NCBI GenBank assembly: GCA_026008535.1
Contig: BRKX01000011.1
Coordinates: 48,282,183 to 48,346,182, forward strand
DNA: 64,000 nucleotides
Direction of reading: 5' to 3'
From: Perilla frutescens
Taxonomy: Eukaryota; Streptophyta; Magnoliopsida; Lamiales; Lamiaceae
Positions 10,046 through 22,100 of this stretch are shown one piece after another; position 1 is the first letter of the stretch, and each line of letters begins with the position of its first letter. A program made the position numbers and the translations under genes. The notes beneath the pieces were generated by a model. It saw only the letters and a program-made list of their open reading frames with translations. It ran no database searches and was not told where the DNA came from.

Positions 10046-12956
10046 ACGATGTTGGAAGTGGGAATAAAGGTGATGACTTTTTCTTAGTAATTTCTGTATT
10101 ATTTTGTTATTGCTCATTGATTGATACTGTCTTGATAGTTGCTGCGTGGATTTGTTGATTGTGATTTTCTTTTGCTGATTGGAAATTGGTCATACAGGGT
10201 CTGGTGGATTCATTGCCTTGGGAATTTGGCATGTGAACCTCAGCTAGTAGTGTTAGCAAATTTATTGTCTTTTAAATTGTGAATTATACCTGTCTTAATA
10301 TGTTAGATGATTTTTTAAAAATTGTATCTCATGTAGTGCTTATTGAGTTGTAATTTGCTTCGGTTTTAAGAACTGCATTGCTACATTGTAAAGTCGGGGG
10401 AGAAACAAATAATACATATAACATTCTTGAAAAGTACTTGACTCTTTCTATAAACCCAATTTTTTCCTTATTATATAATTTTATAATATATATGTAGCAG
10501 AACTAGAGGAAATGAAATTTTTGTTCTTTATTTGGAATTCTTGCATGGAATATGTCTGCTTTCAGTTAAATGGTTTTAAGTTGAATTATAGTCTTAAGTC
10601 CGTGATGCCCTCATATTATAACAGAGCTTGCTGGTATAGATCTTTTGTTCGCCAAAATACGGTCAATGTTCTTAGTGTTTGCATTTGGAATAGAATCTTA
10701 TATATCTTTCCTTTCTAGGGGGTCTGTTTCCGTTATGAGTTACTCCTTTGAGCTTTATAGATATCTTATTTGCAGTTAAATTTTTAACTAACTTATCTTC
10801 TCAGATCATCTTCTCCTAGTTTCTTACTTTTAGCTCTTTTTATTTCAATTTAGCACTTTTTGTGATTGACTTTGATACTATTCCATCTTATATCCTCTTA
10901 TCCTCTTCAGTTATAGGGGAAATAGATATTTGAATCTAGACACCTTCACTCATCTAATTCTAGGTACACACATGTTATTGAAGATAAACATGTAATTTGA
11001 CATCTTCTCTTGTTTAAAAGCTCGTTTCTTCTGATGCCTCTTTTGCTGTGTTGTTTGTTCAGGTCAATTTCACTGAGTGCTGATTGCTGTATCTTTATAA
11101 TGGAGCATTATGTGTTTTTAGGATTAAAAATCTTGATTACTGTTTTCTTTCTTGGATCAGAAAATGGCCTATGTCAGGTCACCTTTTCTCAGTTTTAAGG
11201 GGAAGAGCCTTACTGCTTTTCATTGTTGTCTACTCTGATATAAGCTTTTTTCTATGATATTTCCTGTTTAATGTACCCATAATCGATATGAGTCTTTACC
11301 TATCCGGATGTCTGTTCTAAAAAAATTGATTAGATTGCTTTAGTTTTCCTCCCTCGTTTATGCTTGCTCATTTTCATCTTAACTACTGGTAAGAACGACT
11401 GGGTCATGCGAGCATGTCTGATATAATACATATATTTATGATCGTACATTCTGCATAAACGAAGAGATCTGCAGTTGAAGCTCTTTAGGATTTCATTTTA
11501 ATCCCTGAGGAAAGTGGATTGTTTTAGAGGCATATAAGCATTAAAAGTAAGTTAATAAATTCACAAGAGCCAAGAGGCGAGTCAGGTGACTAAATATTAC
11601 AATTTTTTAACACGAACCAAATTCCATCCCTGCTTTGACAATTTGAGGTGTCTTTGACTGTGAAACCTTCTGAACTTTCAAAAGCTAAGTCAATGAAGTT
11701 TCAAGAATGAGATAAATTTATTTTGGAGACAGAAGCTTTTCCCTAGAAATTTCTTTAAGTTTCTCCAAAGTGCATCTCTTTTTATGCTTTTCAGATTTAG
11801 CGAAGCTCCATTATTATTCAATACAGAGCCCTGATTTATTACACCAGATCTGTCAGAAGAATTGCAGAATGTGAACTCTAATGGCGTTTGGTGTGTGCCA
11901 CGGTAAAATGGAAGATTGACCGCATCAAATACTCAGCTCGAGCTCCTGTGGTGCACTGAAGTTAAAGCTTACTGTCAAATTAATCTCACCTTCATGCTGC
12001 AAGTTGTTAGTTTTTCTTTAACCTGATGTACTGTTGATTAATGTTTGCGTTTCTAGAAAAGCACGACTTTGCTGAGTTTCGATTTTGAGATCCAAGTGTT
12101 ATAGTTCTATAATATCTGTCCGTGGGGTAATCCTTGCATTGAACATAAATCGAGTCATTTCCCTTGTGAAGTCGATGTTTGTCACATAATGTTAACTGTG
12201 TCATGACTTTCGCTACTTACGAGTGATGCTTCTTATTTTCTTTCGATGTTCAACGTTTTGTAGTGCCTAAATCTTCGAATGACTTCTCTCACATCCTTAC
12301 TGGATCAAGAACAGAGCTTCTCCTGTAGTTAGTAGACAGTTTTTTTCCTTATTTTGATGCTTGTAATACTGTCATCAGTTTTACAGGGTGCTTGTATTTC
12401 CTTCTATAGTTTTTTTTTTCCCCCGGACTAGAGGTATTTCCTTCTATAGTAGTTGTAATTTCTTTCAGTTCTGTTACAGTTGAAAGTTTAAACGTTGTAT
12501 TTCTGGTAAAGTCAAAACTTCTCCTGCCAGCTTAGATGTGTTTTTGTTTTTTTGGTTGGTTGGAAGAAGGGGCGTTGTGGGTCTTGAACTCGAGAAATCC
12601 GAGAGACGTTTCCTTTTTCTTGGGATTTATCTTTTTCTTGCATGTAGATTGAATTCATGATTGGTAAAATATATGATGATTCAGTGAATGTAAATATGTA
12701 TTATTATTATTATTATTATAGCAAATTGCATTTCTCGGTCTCTGAACTGTTAAATTTTGCTTCATGCAACTCTTAAGTCTCAAACTTCTATTTTTATTAC
12801 ATCAAGACCTCAAGTTCTTATTTTGGAAATTCTCGAGGACTTTTTGTAATAATGTAAATTTAAGCATTAATGTGGTTAAACCCGGATAAATATAAACGTA
12901 CAATTCACTAGAGATTATATATATTACACTGTGAATTACATGGACTAACAAAAAAA
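10046..12956. other. LUX 3' region and intergenic DNA
   Basis: Probably begins with the 3' UTR of the LUX-like gene. There is no conserved ORF, tRNA or clear element. An (ATT)n run lies near 12698-12719. The last 240 bases before the mariner element, and the first 90 after it, read like the ends of another old repeat interrupted by the mariner insertion, but I could not define its borders. Confidence 0.45.
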
Positions 12957-13345
12957 TACTCCCTCCGTCCCAATAACAAGGTTCACTTGTTATTGGGCAC
13001 CGAGATTAAGGAGAAATAGATTAGTTGTTAAGTAGTGGGTAGAAAAAGTGGGGTCCAGATAATTAAGGAGTGGTATATTTTATTGTTAATAACACCCCCT
13101 TTCCTTGACTTTTTTTTCCCCTTTGTTTGCCCTCATTTTTTATTTTACGTTTTGTCGAGCAATATTTTTACGAGTGATTTTTTGTCGAGCAATATTTTTA
13201 CGAGCTATTTTTGTCGAGCTATTTTTTTACACTCAATACTGATGGTTTGCATAAGAACCGAAAATTGAAGCAAACAAATTGAAAAAAGAAGAGGCCATTG
13301 AATATAAAATCAGCTTCCTTACAAATTTGGGATCACAATTCAAAT

Positions 13346-13701
13346 TAGGGCTGGCAAATCGGGCCGCGCCGGCCCGGCCTGAAAATTTGGGCTTGTGGCA
13401 AAATTCGGGTCGGGCCCGAAAATTTGCGGGCTTATTTTTGTGAGGCCCGGCCCGAAAATATCTCGGGCCTATTTTTTTGAGGCCCGGCCGGGTTGGGCCG
13501 CCCGCGGGCCTAGTGTATTTTTCGCTATTTTGGGCCAAAAAGCCCGGCTCGTTCGGGCCTCTCTTATTTTCGGGCCGGGTCGGACCGGCCCGAAATTTTT
13601 TCGGGGCAATTTTTTTAAGCCCGGCCCGGAATTGTTTCGGCCTAATTTTTTTTGGCCCAGCCCGGCCCTAAATGCGGGCCGGGCCTAAATTGCCAGCTCT
13701 A
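13346..13701. mobile_element. Small hAT-type MITE nested in the mariner element
   Basis: The 356-bp insert is GC-rich (repeated GGGCC/CCCGGCC) against its AT-rich host. The ends are TAGGGCTGGCAA and TTGCCAGCTCTA, inverted with one mismatch. It is flanked by a perfect 8-bp duplication ATTCAAAT (13338-13345 and 13702-13709), as expected for the hAT superfamily. It has no coding capacity; the frames across it are by-products of its repetitive composition. Confidence 0.9.
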
Positions 13702-13825
13702 ATTCAAATAATAACCGAAAATTGAAACCAAAAAATTTGCCACCAAAAAGTTTCCCTCTAAAGTTCAAATTTGCTCCTATAAATACATTAACCAATGCTA
13801 ACATCACAAACAAAAGCAAAAAAAC

Positions 13826-15076
13826 ATGAGAAAACTCCATCTTACTGAGTCCAAAAAAAATCAAGCCTTGGAGTTCCTTCTTCAATGCAGCAGTGACGGG
13901 CAAATACCGAAGGGCAAAATGAAGGAAGCAGCCGCCAAATTCTAGGTATGCAACAGGTCTATCAGTCGACTATGGGCTGCAGCAAAGAAGAAGGCAGAAA
14001 TTAATGAGCAAATGCACATTGAAGCAAAACCAAAATTCAATAGAACTAAGAGAGTCACTCTTGATTTAGACAAAGTTTCCAGGCTACCACTTAAGAAGAG
14101 AAGCAGCATAAGAACATTAGCAAATGGAATAAACTACAAAAAGTCCACAGTTGGAAGGTGGATTAGGCAGGGGCTGATCAAAGCTCACACATCAGCTATT
14201 AGGCCTGACCTAACAGCTTCTAATAAGTTGTTGAGGTTGAGATTTTCACTTGAGGCCTTGGAACTAGATAGGATTATGAATATTCTAACGTTTAAAAGCA
14301 TGCACAACACAGTCCACATCGATGAGAAGTGGTTTTATATGAAAAAAGAGATACATAGATTCTACATGACTCCAGAAGAGGCTGAACCACACAGGTCATG
14401 CAAGAGCAAGAAGTTCATCTCAAAAATAATGTTCATGTGTGCAGTATGCAGACCTCTGTTTGTAGCAAATGGTAGTGTATTGTTTGATGGGAAGATTGGA
14501 GTATTTCCTTTCACTCACAAGGTTCCAGCAAAACGGTCAAGCAAAAACAGAAGCAAGGGCACATTAGAGACTAAATCAATTGAGTCAATAACAAAGGAAG
14601 TGATTAGAGACTGTCTGATCAATCAGGTATGGAACAGTGTGTATGCCACATTTAATGATCATTGTAATGAATGATCTTTATTGCAGATTTTACCAGCTAT
14701 AAAGGCAAAATGGCCACCATTTGCAAGCAAAGTCATATACATACAACAGGACAATGCTAAACCACACATCAAGGATTTAGATCTGATTTTTAGAGAGGCA
14801 TCAAGTTCAGATGGCTTTGAGTTCACTCTGATACAACAACCACCCAACTCACCAGATCTAAATGTCAATGATTTAGGGTGGTTTAGGAGTATTCAGTCCT
14901 TGCAAACAGAAACAAAGACACGTACAGTTGATGAGTTAGTGAATGCAGTGGTTACTTCATTTGAAACTCTATGCCCTACAAAATTAAACAAAATTTTATT
15001 GACTCTGCAAAGCTGTATAATTGAGATAATGAAAGTTAAAGGACACAATTGCTATTGGAACAGTCAAATAAGGTAA
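13826..15076 (+). pseudogene. Mariner-like transposase, nearly intact, one nonsense codon
   Basis: The reading frame starts at ATG 13826 and has a single in-frame TAG at 13943-13945. It runs to 14626, crosses a probable 60-bp GT-AG intron (14627-14686, phase 0) and continues to the stop at 15074-15076, about 396 codons. An N-terminal helix-turn-helix region (LTESKKNQALEFLL onward) precedes the DDD catalytic domain. The catalytic residues lie in VHIDEKWF, IQQDNAKPH and LNVND, with exactly 39 residues between the second and third Asp (DD39D), the plant-MLE signature. The single early stop should block full-length protein unless it is read through or bypassed by an internal start (for example the Met at 14012). 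The intron is inferred from splice signals and continuity of the alignment. Confidence 0.85.
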
Positions 15077-15106
15077 GGTGGACCTTGTTATTGGGACGGA
15101 GGGAGT

Positions 15107-16038
15107 ATTATTAAGGTCTGACCAAAGTCTGGGGGCTCAAGAGAACAAATTTGATCATTTATGGCCAAGTGATGAATTTTCCATTAATTTTATCTTTCTT
15201 TTATATTATTAATTGAGTGATAATAAATATTTTATAATGAAACTTATTAGATAGAAAAATATTTTCAATTATTTTTTGATAATTTCCAAATGTATTGTTA
15301 TGTTTTTTTAAGACGTAAGAAATTAAAATAGAATAATATTCTTAAATTATTAGGAGTTTTATAGGTTATCCATTTGTCTCTATAATTTATAACTATATAT
15401 GTGTGCGTGTGCCTGTTTAATTTTTATTTTTGGCGTGCTAGAATAATCTTACATAATTTAATATATTTTAATATTTATATTTCTCCAACCATGAAATTAA
15501 AAAATCTTAAACTACAATTAATTTTGTACGATTTTCGAAGTGGAAAAATTGTTCAAATGTTCACCTTGGAATTTTTGAAAAAATGGGTATTATTTTATTA
15601 ATTTTAGAAAAGTACATTATTTGTTAAAAAATCAACAAAATATAAGTATAGAGTCCCTCTTGATAAATATATATAAAAAAGATCGTTTAACAATTATTAT
15701 TATTTTCTTACCCACTACGAGTAGGACGAGTCCCCGTCCAGCGTCTCAATCATGAAATATTAAGTTCATCGATTAAAATTAGAGTTCATTTGTTAATTTA
15801 TTTTTATCTTATTTTATTTTTTCTTACTTATTTGGAAATAGTGCAGCTGCTACCTTTGGCTATATGATTCAAAATCAAAACCAATTTGTTGAAGTAATTG
15901 TTTTCGACATAATAAATTTGGCATTTTGTGGGTTGTAGGAAGATTGAATTACAACCGTTAACTTCCACAAACCTCAACAACAAATCCACAGAATCGCCCG
16001 AATTAGACAACAAGATCCCCCTATATGAATTCAAGAAC
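15107..16038. other. Intergenic region and promoter of the J-protein gene
   Basis: AT-rich sequence with no recognisable gene. The region just before 16039 has an open frame in phase with the J-protein but no upstream ATG, so it is taken as leader. A short reverse-strand frame at 15828-16040 looks spurious. Confidence 0.4.
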
Positions 16039-18296
16039 ATGCATGGATTTGCTCATTCTCTCACATCACCGTCAATTCTCAGCTTAAACCCACATGCCTT
16101 TCCGCCGTCGAAGTCGATTTCTCCGCCTATTCCTTTCAGATTTCGTGATGGCCATAACGTCGAACACTTTGTGCGCAGTTACAGGAGAAACTCTCAGTTC
16201 CTCAAGAAGAAGATAGGAAATTACAGAGGTGCCCCCATTAGAGCGAGTGGGAGGGAGTCGCCGTACGAGGTTCTAGGGGTTTCTCCCTCTGCTTCTACCA
16301 AAGATATCAAGAGGGCTTATCGCAAACTTGCTCTAAAATATCATCCAGATGTAAACAAGGAGGTATTTTTATGTGTTTTTCGATTCGCGTGGTTTTGCTT
16401 TTTCGATTTGGGTTATTTCTTCATTTGTGAAAAGATGATAATTTGCTCGTGGTCAAGAATGGTACACCTATACCTTTGCCTTTTCATCCCTCAATCCCCA
16501 TGAATCAAATCATGGAACGGAATGTTTGCATTTTATAATCCTTCAATTGTAATGTATGTATCATTTTTATGCCCGTCTTCGAACCATTGTGAGATATGCC
16601 ATTCAAAATTAAATTTACTCAATCCAACAGTCATTAGTGAAAGCATCACTTGCTTTAATTTCAAACTTGCTTTAAGGGTAGGTTGCCTCTTTGTAGTTAG
16701 GATGTATGAATTGCTGCACACAGCTACTTTTGTATGCTTGCTCTGGCAAGGTCTTGATATGAATTTACTTTTCTGTTTCATATGCATATCATTTACGAGA
16801 GTTAGATTAGCTTGTGCCATAGCAATCCATCTTGTCGTATAGTTCGTTTTGCTTTATGTTCATGTACTAAAAAAAACAGTATCCTTGTAAATGTCATTAT
16901 TAATTGAACATTTTTCAATTGTTTCTGAGTTGGCTACAGGCTGGCGCCCAGGAAAAATTCCTGCGAATTAAGCATGCATATAACACACTGCTGACCTCCA
17001 AATCCAGAGGTAAATATGATGCCGGCAAGCAAGGATCTGATTATTCTTATTCAACTGGAGGATCCCAGACAAGGACTAGAGAAGCTGAAGAAGAATTCTA
17101 TGGATTAGGTAAAAGACTTGCTTCAAAAACCCTCCATTTTGTATATGTTTATCGCTATAACATATATGTCTAAGTATTGCAGTAAGGGAAAATACTTCTA
17201 GTTATATAGTCTCAAGATGCATTATTCCCATCTTAATATTACTAGGAGTGGAATTGTGACCTTTCCTGCGCCTGCAAATTTATGGTCAATTATTATTGAG
17301 TAATAGTTTACTTCCTTTTTTGTCAGCATATTATTCCAATACACAATTATCTGTCTTGAGTCAAAAAATGCATGTATCCGAGCGTTTTTTTCCTAGTGCT
17401 TGTAAATGCATGTATTGTTTAATAAACATCTTATAGCGTTGGTCCTCCGGCCTTGCCCAATCTTTGCAAAAACTGCTGCATCAGAGCTTTATTTTATTAA
17501 GCGACCATCTTTTCTAGTTCTGCTATACTATATGTATATGAATTATGGCCTCATTCAGTAGTATGCATTGCCCTTCTGGCCTCATTCTTATAGTAACCCT
17601 CGATGATGCAGGTAACTTTTTGAGGGATGTCCAAATAACAATAGGTAGATGTACCCTCCTTGCGAGATCAATATGGCCACTAATTTCCTCAATCTCATTG
17701 TTAAATCTTCTTGAACACTTTGCATTTGCCTCTGTAGCAAATAAAACTCTTCTTTTTTCCTTTTTTTCCCCTTCAGATGCTTAAGATATTTTTGTATTGC
17801 TGCAGGGGACTTCTTCAGAGATCTTCAGGAAGAATTTCGCAACTGGGAGGCAACTGTTGATACTCAAGGAAAGCCAAAGAGCTTGTGGGAAGAGTTGGCG
17901 GTGAGATGCTTTTATAGCAACATTTAGTTGGATTTCTTGTTAGTGTATTTATTCTATCCTATTATTTCTTTCTTTCTTCACTCTCACTAAATGTTATAGC
18001 CATAAATGCATAAATCTGTGGTGGTCCCTTTATGTGTATAGATCATTAATACTGGTACCTGGCAGGAAATCGGAGAAGAGTTTGTTGAGTTCTTAGAGAA
18101 GGAGCTCAACATTACAGATGCAGAGGTAGTTGAAAACAATGAGAAGAAGTCTTCAAAGGGCTATGAATCGTATGGTACTAAGGGCACTGCAAATGCTGAT
18201 CAGAAGGAGGCTGATAAAGGGGGCGCCACTATAAACGACAATATAGATGAGATTGAAGCAACCCTTGCCCAATTAAAAAAGGAACTGGGTCTATAA
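16039..18296 (+). CDS. Plastid-targeted J-domain (DnaJ-like) protein
   Basis: Four exons (16039-16362, 16940-17108, 17806-17900, 18066-18296) join in frame to about 272 residues. Residues 1-70 are rich in Ser, Pro and basic residues and look like a chloroplast transit peptide. The J-domain runs from about 75 (SPYEVLGVSPSASTKDIKRA) through the HPD tripeptide (KYHPDVNKE) to KYDAG, and is cut by intron 1 directly after NKE. The rest has a WEEL..EIGEEFVEFLEKEL motif and a charged tail ending in a coiled-coil-like LAQLKKEL. J-proteins stimulate the ATPase of HSP70; there is no Gly/Phe region or zinc finger, so this is a type III (DJC) member. From memory it resembles Arabidopsis At5g59610. The next in-frame codon upstream that could be misread as a start is GTG, so ATG 16039 is used. 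Confidence 0.88.
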
Positions 18297-19107
18297 GTGG
18301 GAATTGGAATTTTAATTGATGCAATTGAGAAATGTGGATGTGAGTGCTTGGGGGCGCTGGTTCACTCAGAATATCCAATTGACGCTCGATACACATACAG
18401 CTGTAGTAAGGAATTCTTGTATTTGTACAAGTGCATCAGATTACTGACTTGAAGAGATAGGTGCTAGTCTGTATTGTGTAGTATGTGTAGATTGATGATG
18501 GTATCTACAAAGAGATTTCAACTTCTTTTTCTTTGGCTTTCTGTTCTTTTTCAAGTTCTTTTTTTCCTATTGAGGGTGGGGATTATTGAAGAACAATATC
18601 AGTTGTAATTGTACAATTTCCAAGTTATAGAGAGTATTTTTTAATTAATTTTTGTCATGTGAAATATTTTTTAGATTGCCATCTGAACTATTCTGGTTAA
18701 AAGAAACTGTTATCCTAAATTCCAAACGGTTGTTGTCCTGAATGTTTTCAATTCAATTACCAGTACAATTTGATAATTTTGATTTGTAGACCATTTCACA
18801 CTATTATTGTGCCACAACAAAACTGTTGCATTAAACATAATTATATTGGAATTATTACGAGTTCATTGATAACTTATGCATACAAAGAAAAACATATGTA
18901 AGGTAAAAAGGTTAGTGATTACTCTAATAAGAAAAAAACAAAGTGAACTCCTCCATCAGGACCATCACCAGTAGAATACTCTAGATACAAATAAGTCTAA
19001 ATCCTGCAAAATATTCCATAATTGCAAAGGAGCCACTTTTTTACCCAACGCAAAATAAAGTTCCATGCTCCGCAAACGCAAAATCTGCTAAAATTGATGA
19101 CACCCTT
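18297..19107. other. Convergent 3' region between J-protein and TOC75 genes
   Basis: Both flanking genes end here, so it holds two 3' UTRs and about 0.5 kb of AT-rich spacer. No other feature is visible. Confidence 0.5.
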
Positions 19108-22100
19108 TCAAAATCTCTCTCCAAAACGGAAGAATATTGCGCCAGTTCCCGAGTTGTGATCAACGGCATACTCTACTCTCACTAGTCCTAACTTCGCCCC
19201 AACACCGTATGAGGATCCCTGGCCCCTTCTCCTGTAGACCTCCGTTGGATTTCCTTTGACATCTTTTGAACTCCCGAGATCATTTCCATGCTCTGCAAAC
19301 ACATAAGCGTGTGTATTTCTCACAGGTATCCGGAGCTCGGTAGCCACCTACAGATAATGTAACGAGTATCAAATATTGAGCACCAATGTAAAGTGTTGTG
19401 TATCCTTATAAAACCAGTACATATCTCAAAGGAACATGATATGTGCATAGTACCAAGTACAAAACTAACCAATTTATACTGCTGCATGATTTCGTTTACT
19501 AAAGAAAACCTAGTGTCTCCGTAGTTAGAAGAGAACCGTGCAACATAGAAATAAGTCAAATAGTCATACCTCGAGTACATTTCTTGCAGCTCCCAACTCT
19601 CCCATGTTATAACCACGAACAGAATAAGGCCCACCCAGAGTAAATGCATCATAACTGGGAAGATCTCCAACACAGCCACCATAACGACCATGGAGGACCA
19701 AAACAGGAGGTGGCGGCTTCCCAGCACCCTCCTCTACATTCTTCAACTGGAGAAATCGAGTTACAGTTAATTGATGGCGATTGAAGAATGGAAACTTGTT
19801 ACCAATTCCAAGACCTTGGTCAAGCTGCAGAACATCAAAGAAATGGAAGATAAGTTAGTGTGGAAACATATACTGCACGTGTTAAAAGGAACACAGCGAA
19901 GCAGCACCACAACAGTTCTTGATGTTAAAATCTGTGAAGGTTAAAGAAATCATCCTTCAAACTGGCTTTGACCATCCATCCACAAATCTTTTAAAATACT
20001 CAGTTAAGGTCAAGATATATCAAGGGTCATAATAAATAAAAGGTTCTGAAGGTTTAGTACTGTGAAAAAGAACTCAGTTATAAAAAAATATTGAAGCAGA
20101 TTAGATGAAAATACACAAGAAGAAATTATGAATCTTCTGCATAAATCCTAGTCTGAGTGGTGGATAGAAGGTTCTTTACATTACAAGATAAGGTTGAGGA
20201 TGTTATTATTTTATTTTTAAGAAATAATGATACATTATATAATTGGGGGATATGAAATGGCAGCTTCTCACCTGGAACACATTTCTTTCACCAACTATAG
20301 CCCCATTTAAGAATCTTGTGTTGTCACGTGTGATATTTGCTTGCAGAAAAGCCATACGATCAACTCCAGTGCCGCTGAGTGTTGTCGGAGGTCCATCTGC
20401 ACTAACTCCGCCACTTGGCAGCACCCTTTGACCGTTTGCAGAAATGTGACTGCTTTCATCACGTGTTGTTATTTCCTCCATCACGAGCCCATAGGTAAAT
20501 TTGCTTTGCCGAGTGAAGTTCTACAACAGTTAGCTCATAAGAACGGGTCTTATTTATTCAACTGTACTCTTTATTTAGACCAGTAAATTAGCACTTGCAA
20601 AAATTCTGATCTTAGACTAGACTGATTTAAAGCTAATGACCGGTATTATAGTATATAACTAGTAAATATAACAAGCAAGCTCAAGGACAGTCTATACCTC
20701 CGTGATATTGGCTTTCAACCCAGCTCTGTCAACCCATATAGGAGGGACTTCTTCTATTCCAGGTCCCCCAGTGAAGACTGGACTCAGCTTTCTACTATTG
20801 AAGCAGCTAGCACGGAAGGTACGGTTGCGAGGATTGTATACACCATCTACATAAGGATGGACATACTCTAGCTTGAAAGAAAGATCATCCTGTAGTTGGA
20901 TTCATGCCAATTTGAAAATATAAAATGTAAGTTGGTACTTCATTCTAAACAGGAAGCTTCAGGGAAGAGCAAATTTAAATTACTTACCTGGGGATTGAGG
21001 AAGTTGCTGGTGGTCACTGAACCAAGAAGGGACCTATTCAAACCATTCATGTTCCGATGCTCAAAGGAAACCGTTCCACCAGGTTGGACTGAAGCCTGAG
21101 CAGCATTTCAATAACCAAAAGAACAGTTAGCAGTCAAATAGAACACCAATTAATTATAAATTTTAGTTTTGTGCTATATTTACCAGTGTAGGACGGCCCC
21201 CACGACCAGGAACAATGCTCCACTCTGTACTAACTTCAGCAGATTTTTGTTCCAGTTCCTTAAGCTTGATTTCAACAATAATCCCTCCCTCATTCTTCTC
21301 ATCTGGACGTGGGTTCACCTCAATGTTGGAAAAAAGGGCTAACGAATTTATATTCCTTAGTGCTTGCTTCCCAGCCTCAATATTAAAGACTTGTCCTTGG
21401 CGGAGCTGTTAAAAATAACACAACATCAATCCCAGGACAACACGCTCAATGAACTCTTTCACATATACATACACCACAAGAAACAAACATGAATAATCAA
21501 ATCCATACAAACGAATTTCAGGATCATCAAACTGAATACACCATACAAGAAGAGAAGTCAGAAGCATCACCAAATGCAAATGCAGTACAAAAACGAATTT
21601 TATGGAACAAGCATTTGAGTTTTCAACCAAATTGATAATTATCCTACCAACATTTACAAGAGTCAGTTAAGAGTAACAAAAGACATTACCAATTAGTAAT
21701 CAGCACTACACTTTTTACAGTATCCTCTAGAGGCATAAAACAAAGAATTACAAGTACCACCATGAATTCCTAATTCCTAAACAGTGATAAGTGTTCACGT
21801 GCAAGTTTCAAGCAAACACATCATTCCAATACATAAACATACCAACAGCTAGTCAAACTTATCTATGTGCTCAGTAACCTATAATTATATTCAATATATG
21901 CCACCAATTGAGTAGAGATACTCTAGTCAACAAACCTGTTTTGGCATTTCTCTCTTTATCACAGGGAACTGCGTATTCCCCTCGCAGACATTCCCGAGCT
22001 TATCTTGGAACTGAATCACCATCTGTGTGATATCGCCCTCCACCACTTCACAAACCACCTCTTTGGTATTCAAATTACCAAAATTCACTACTTGAGCACA

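Larger units (their letters stand above)
12959..15105 (+). mobile_element. Mariner-like element (plant MLE), 2.15 kb
   Basis: The terminal inverted repeats begin CTCCCTCCGTCCCAATAACA at 12959 and end with its complement at 15105. The ends agree at about 28 of 30 positions and are flanked by TA dinucleotides at 12957-12958 and 15106-15107, the target duplication of the Tc1/mariner superfamily. A transposase-like gene lies inside (13826-15076), and a 356-bp hAT-type MITE is nested at 13346-13701. The TIR sequence is the one shared with many plant Stowaway MITEs. The near-perfect ends suggest a relatively recent insertion. Confidence 0.93.

Noticed and set aside
9527..10117. 196-codon minus-strand frame opposite the LUX-like gene
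   Set aside because: Antisense shadow of the LUX C-terminal His/Met-rich coding region.
13233..13688. Overlapping frames rich in Gly, Arg and Pro
   Set aside because: Produced by GGGCC repeats of the hAT MITE; all frames are open because of composition.
14627..14686. Stop/frameshift between the two halves of the mariner transposase
   Set aside because: Better explained as a 60-bp GT-AG intron joining VIRDCLINQ to ILPAIKAKW in phase 0.
15928..16038. N-terminal extension of the J-protein from 15928
   Set aside because: The apparent start is GTG, and the first ATG in the frame is 16039.
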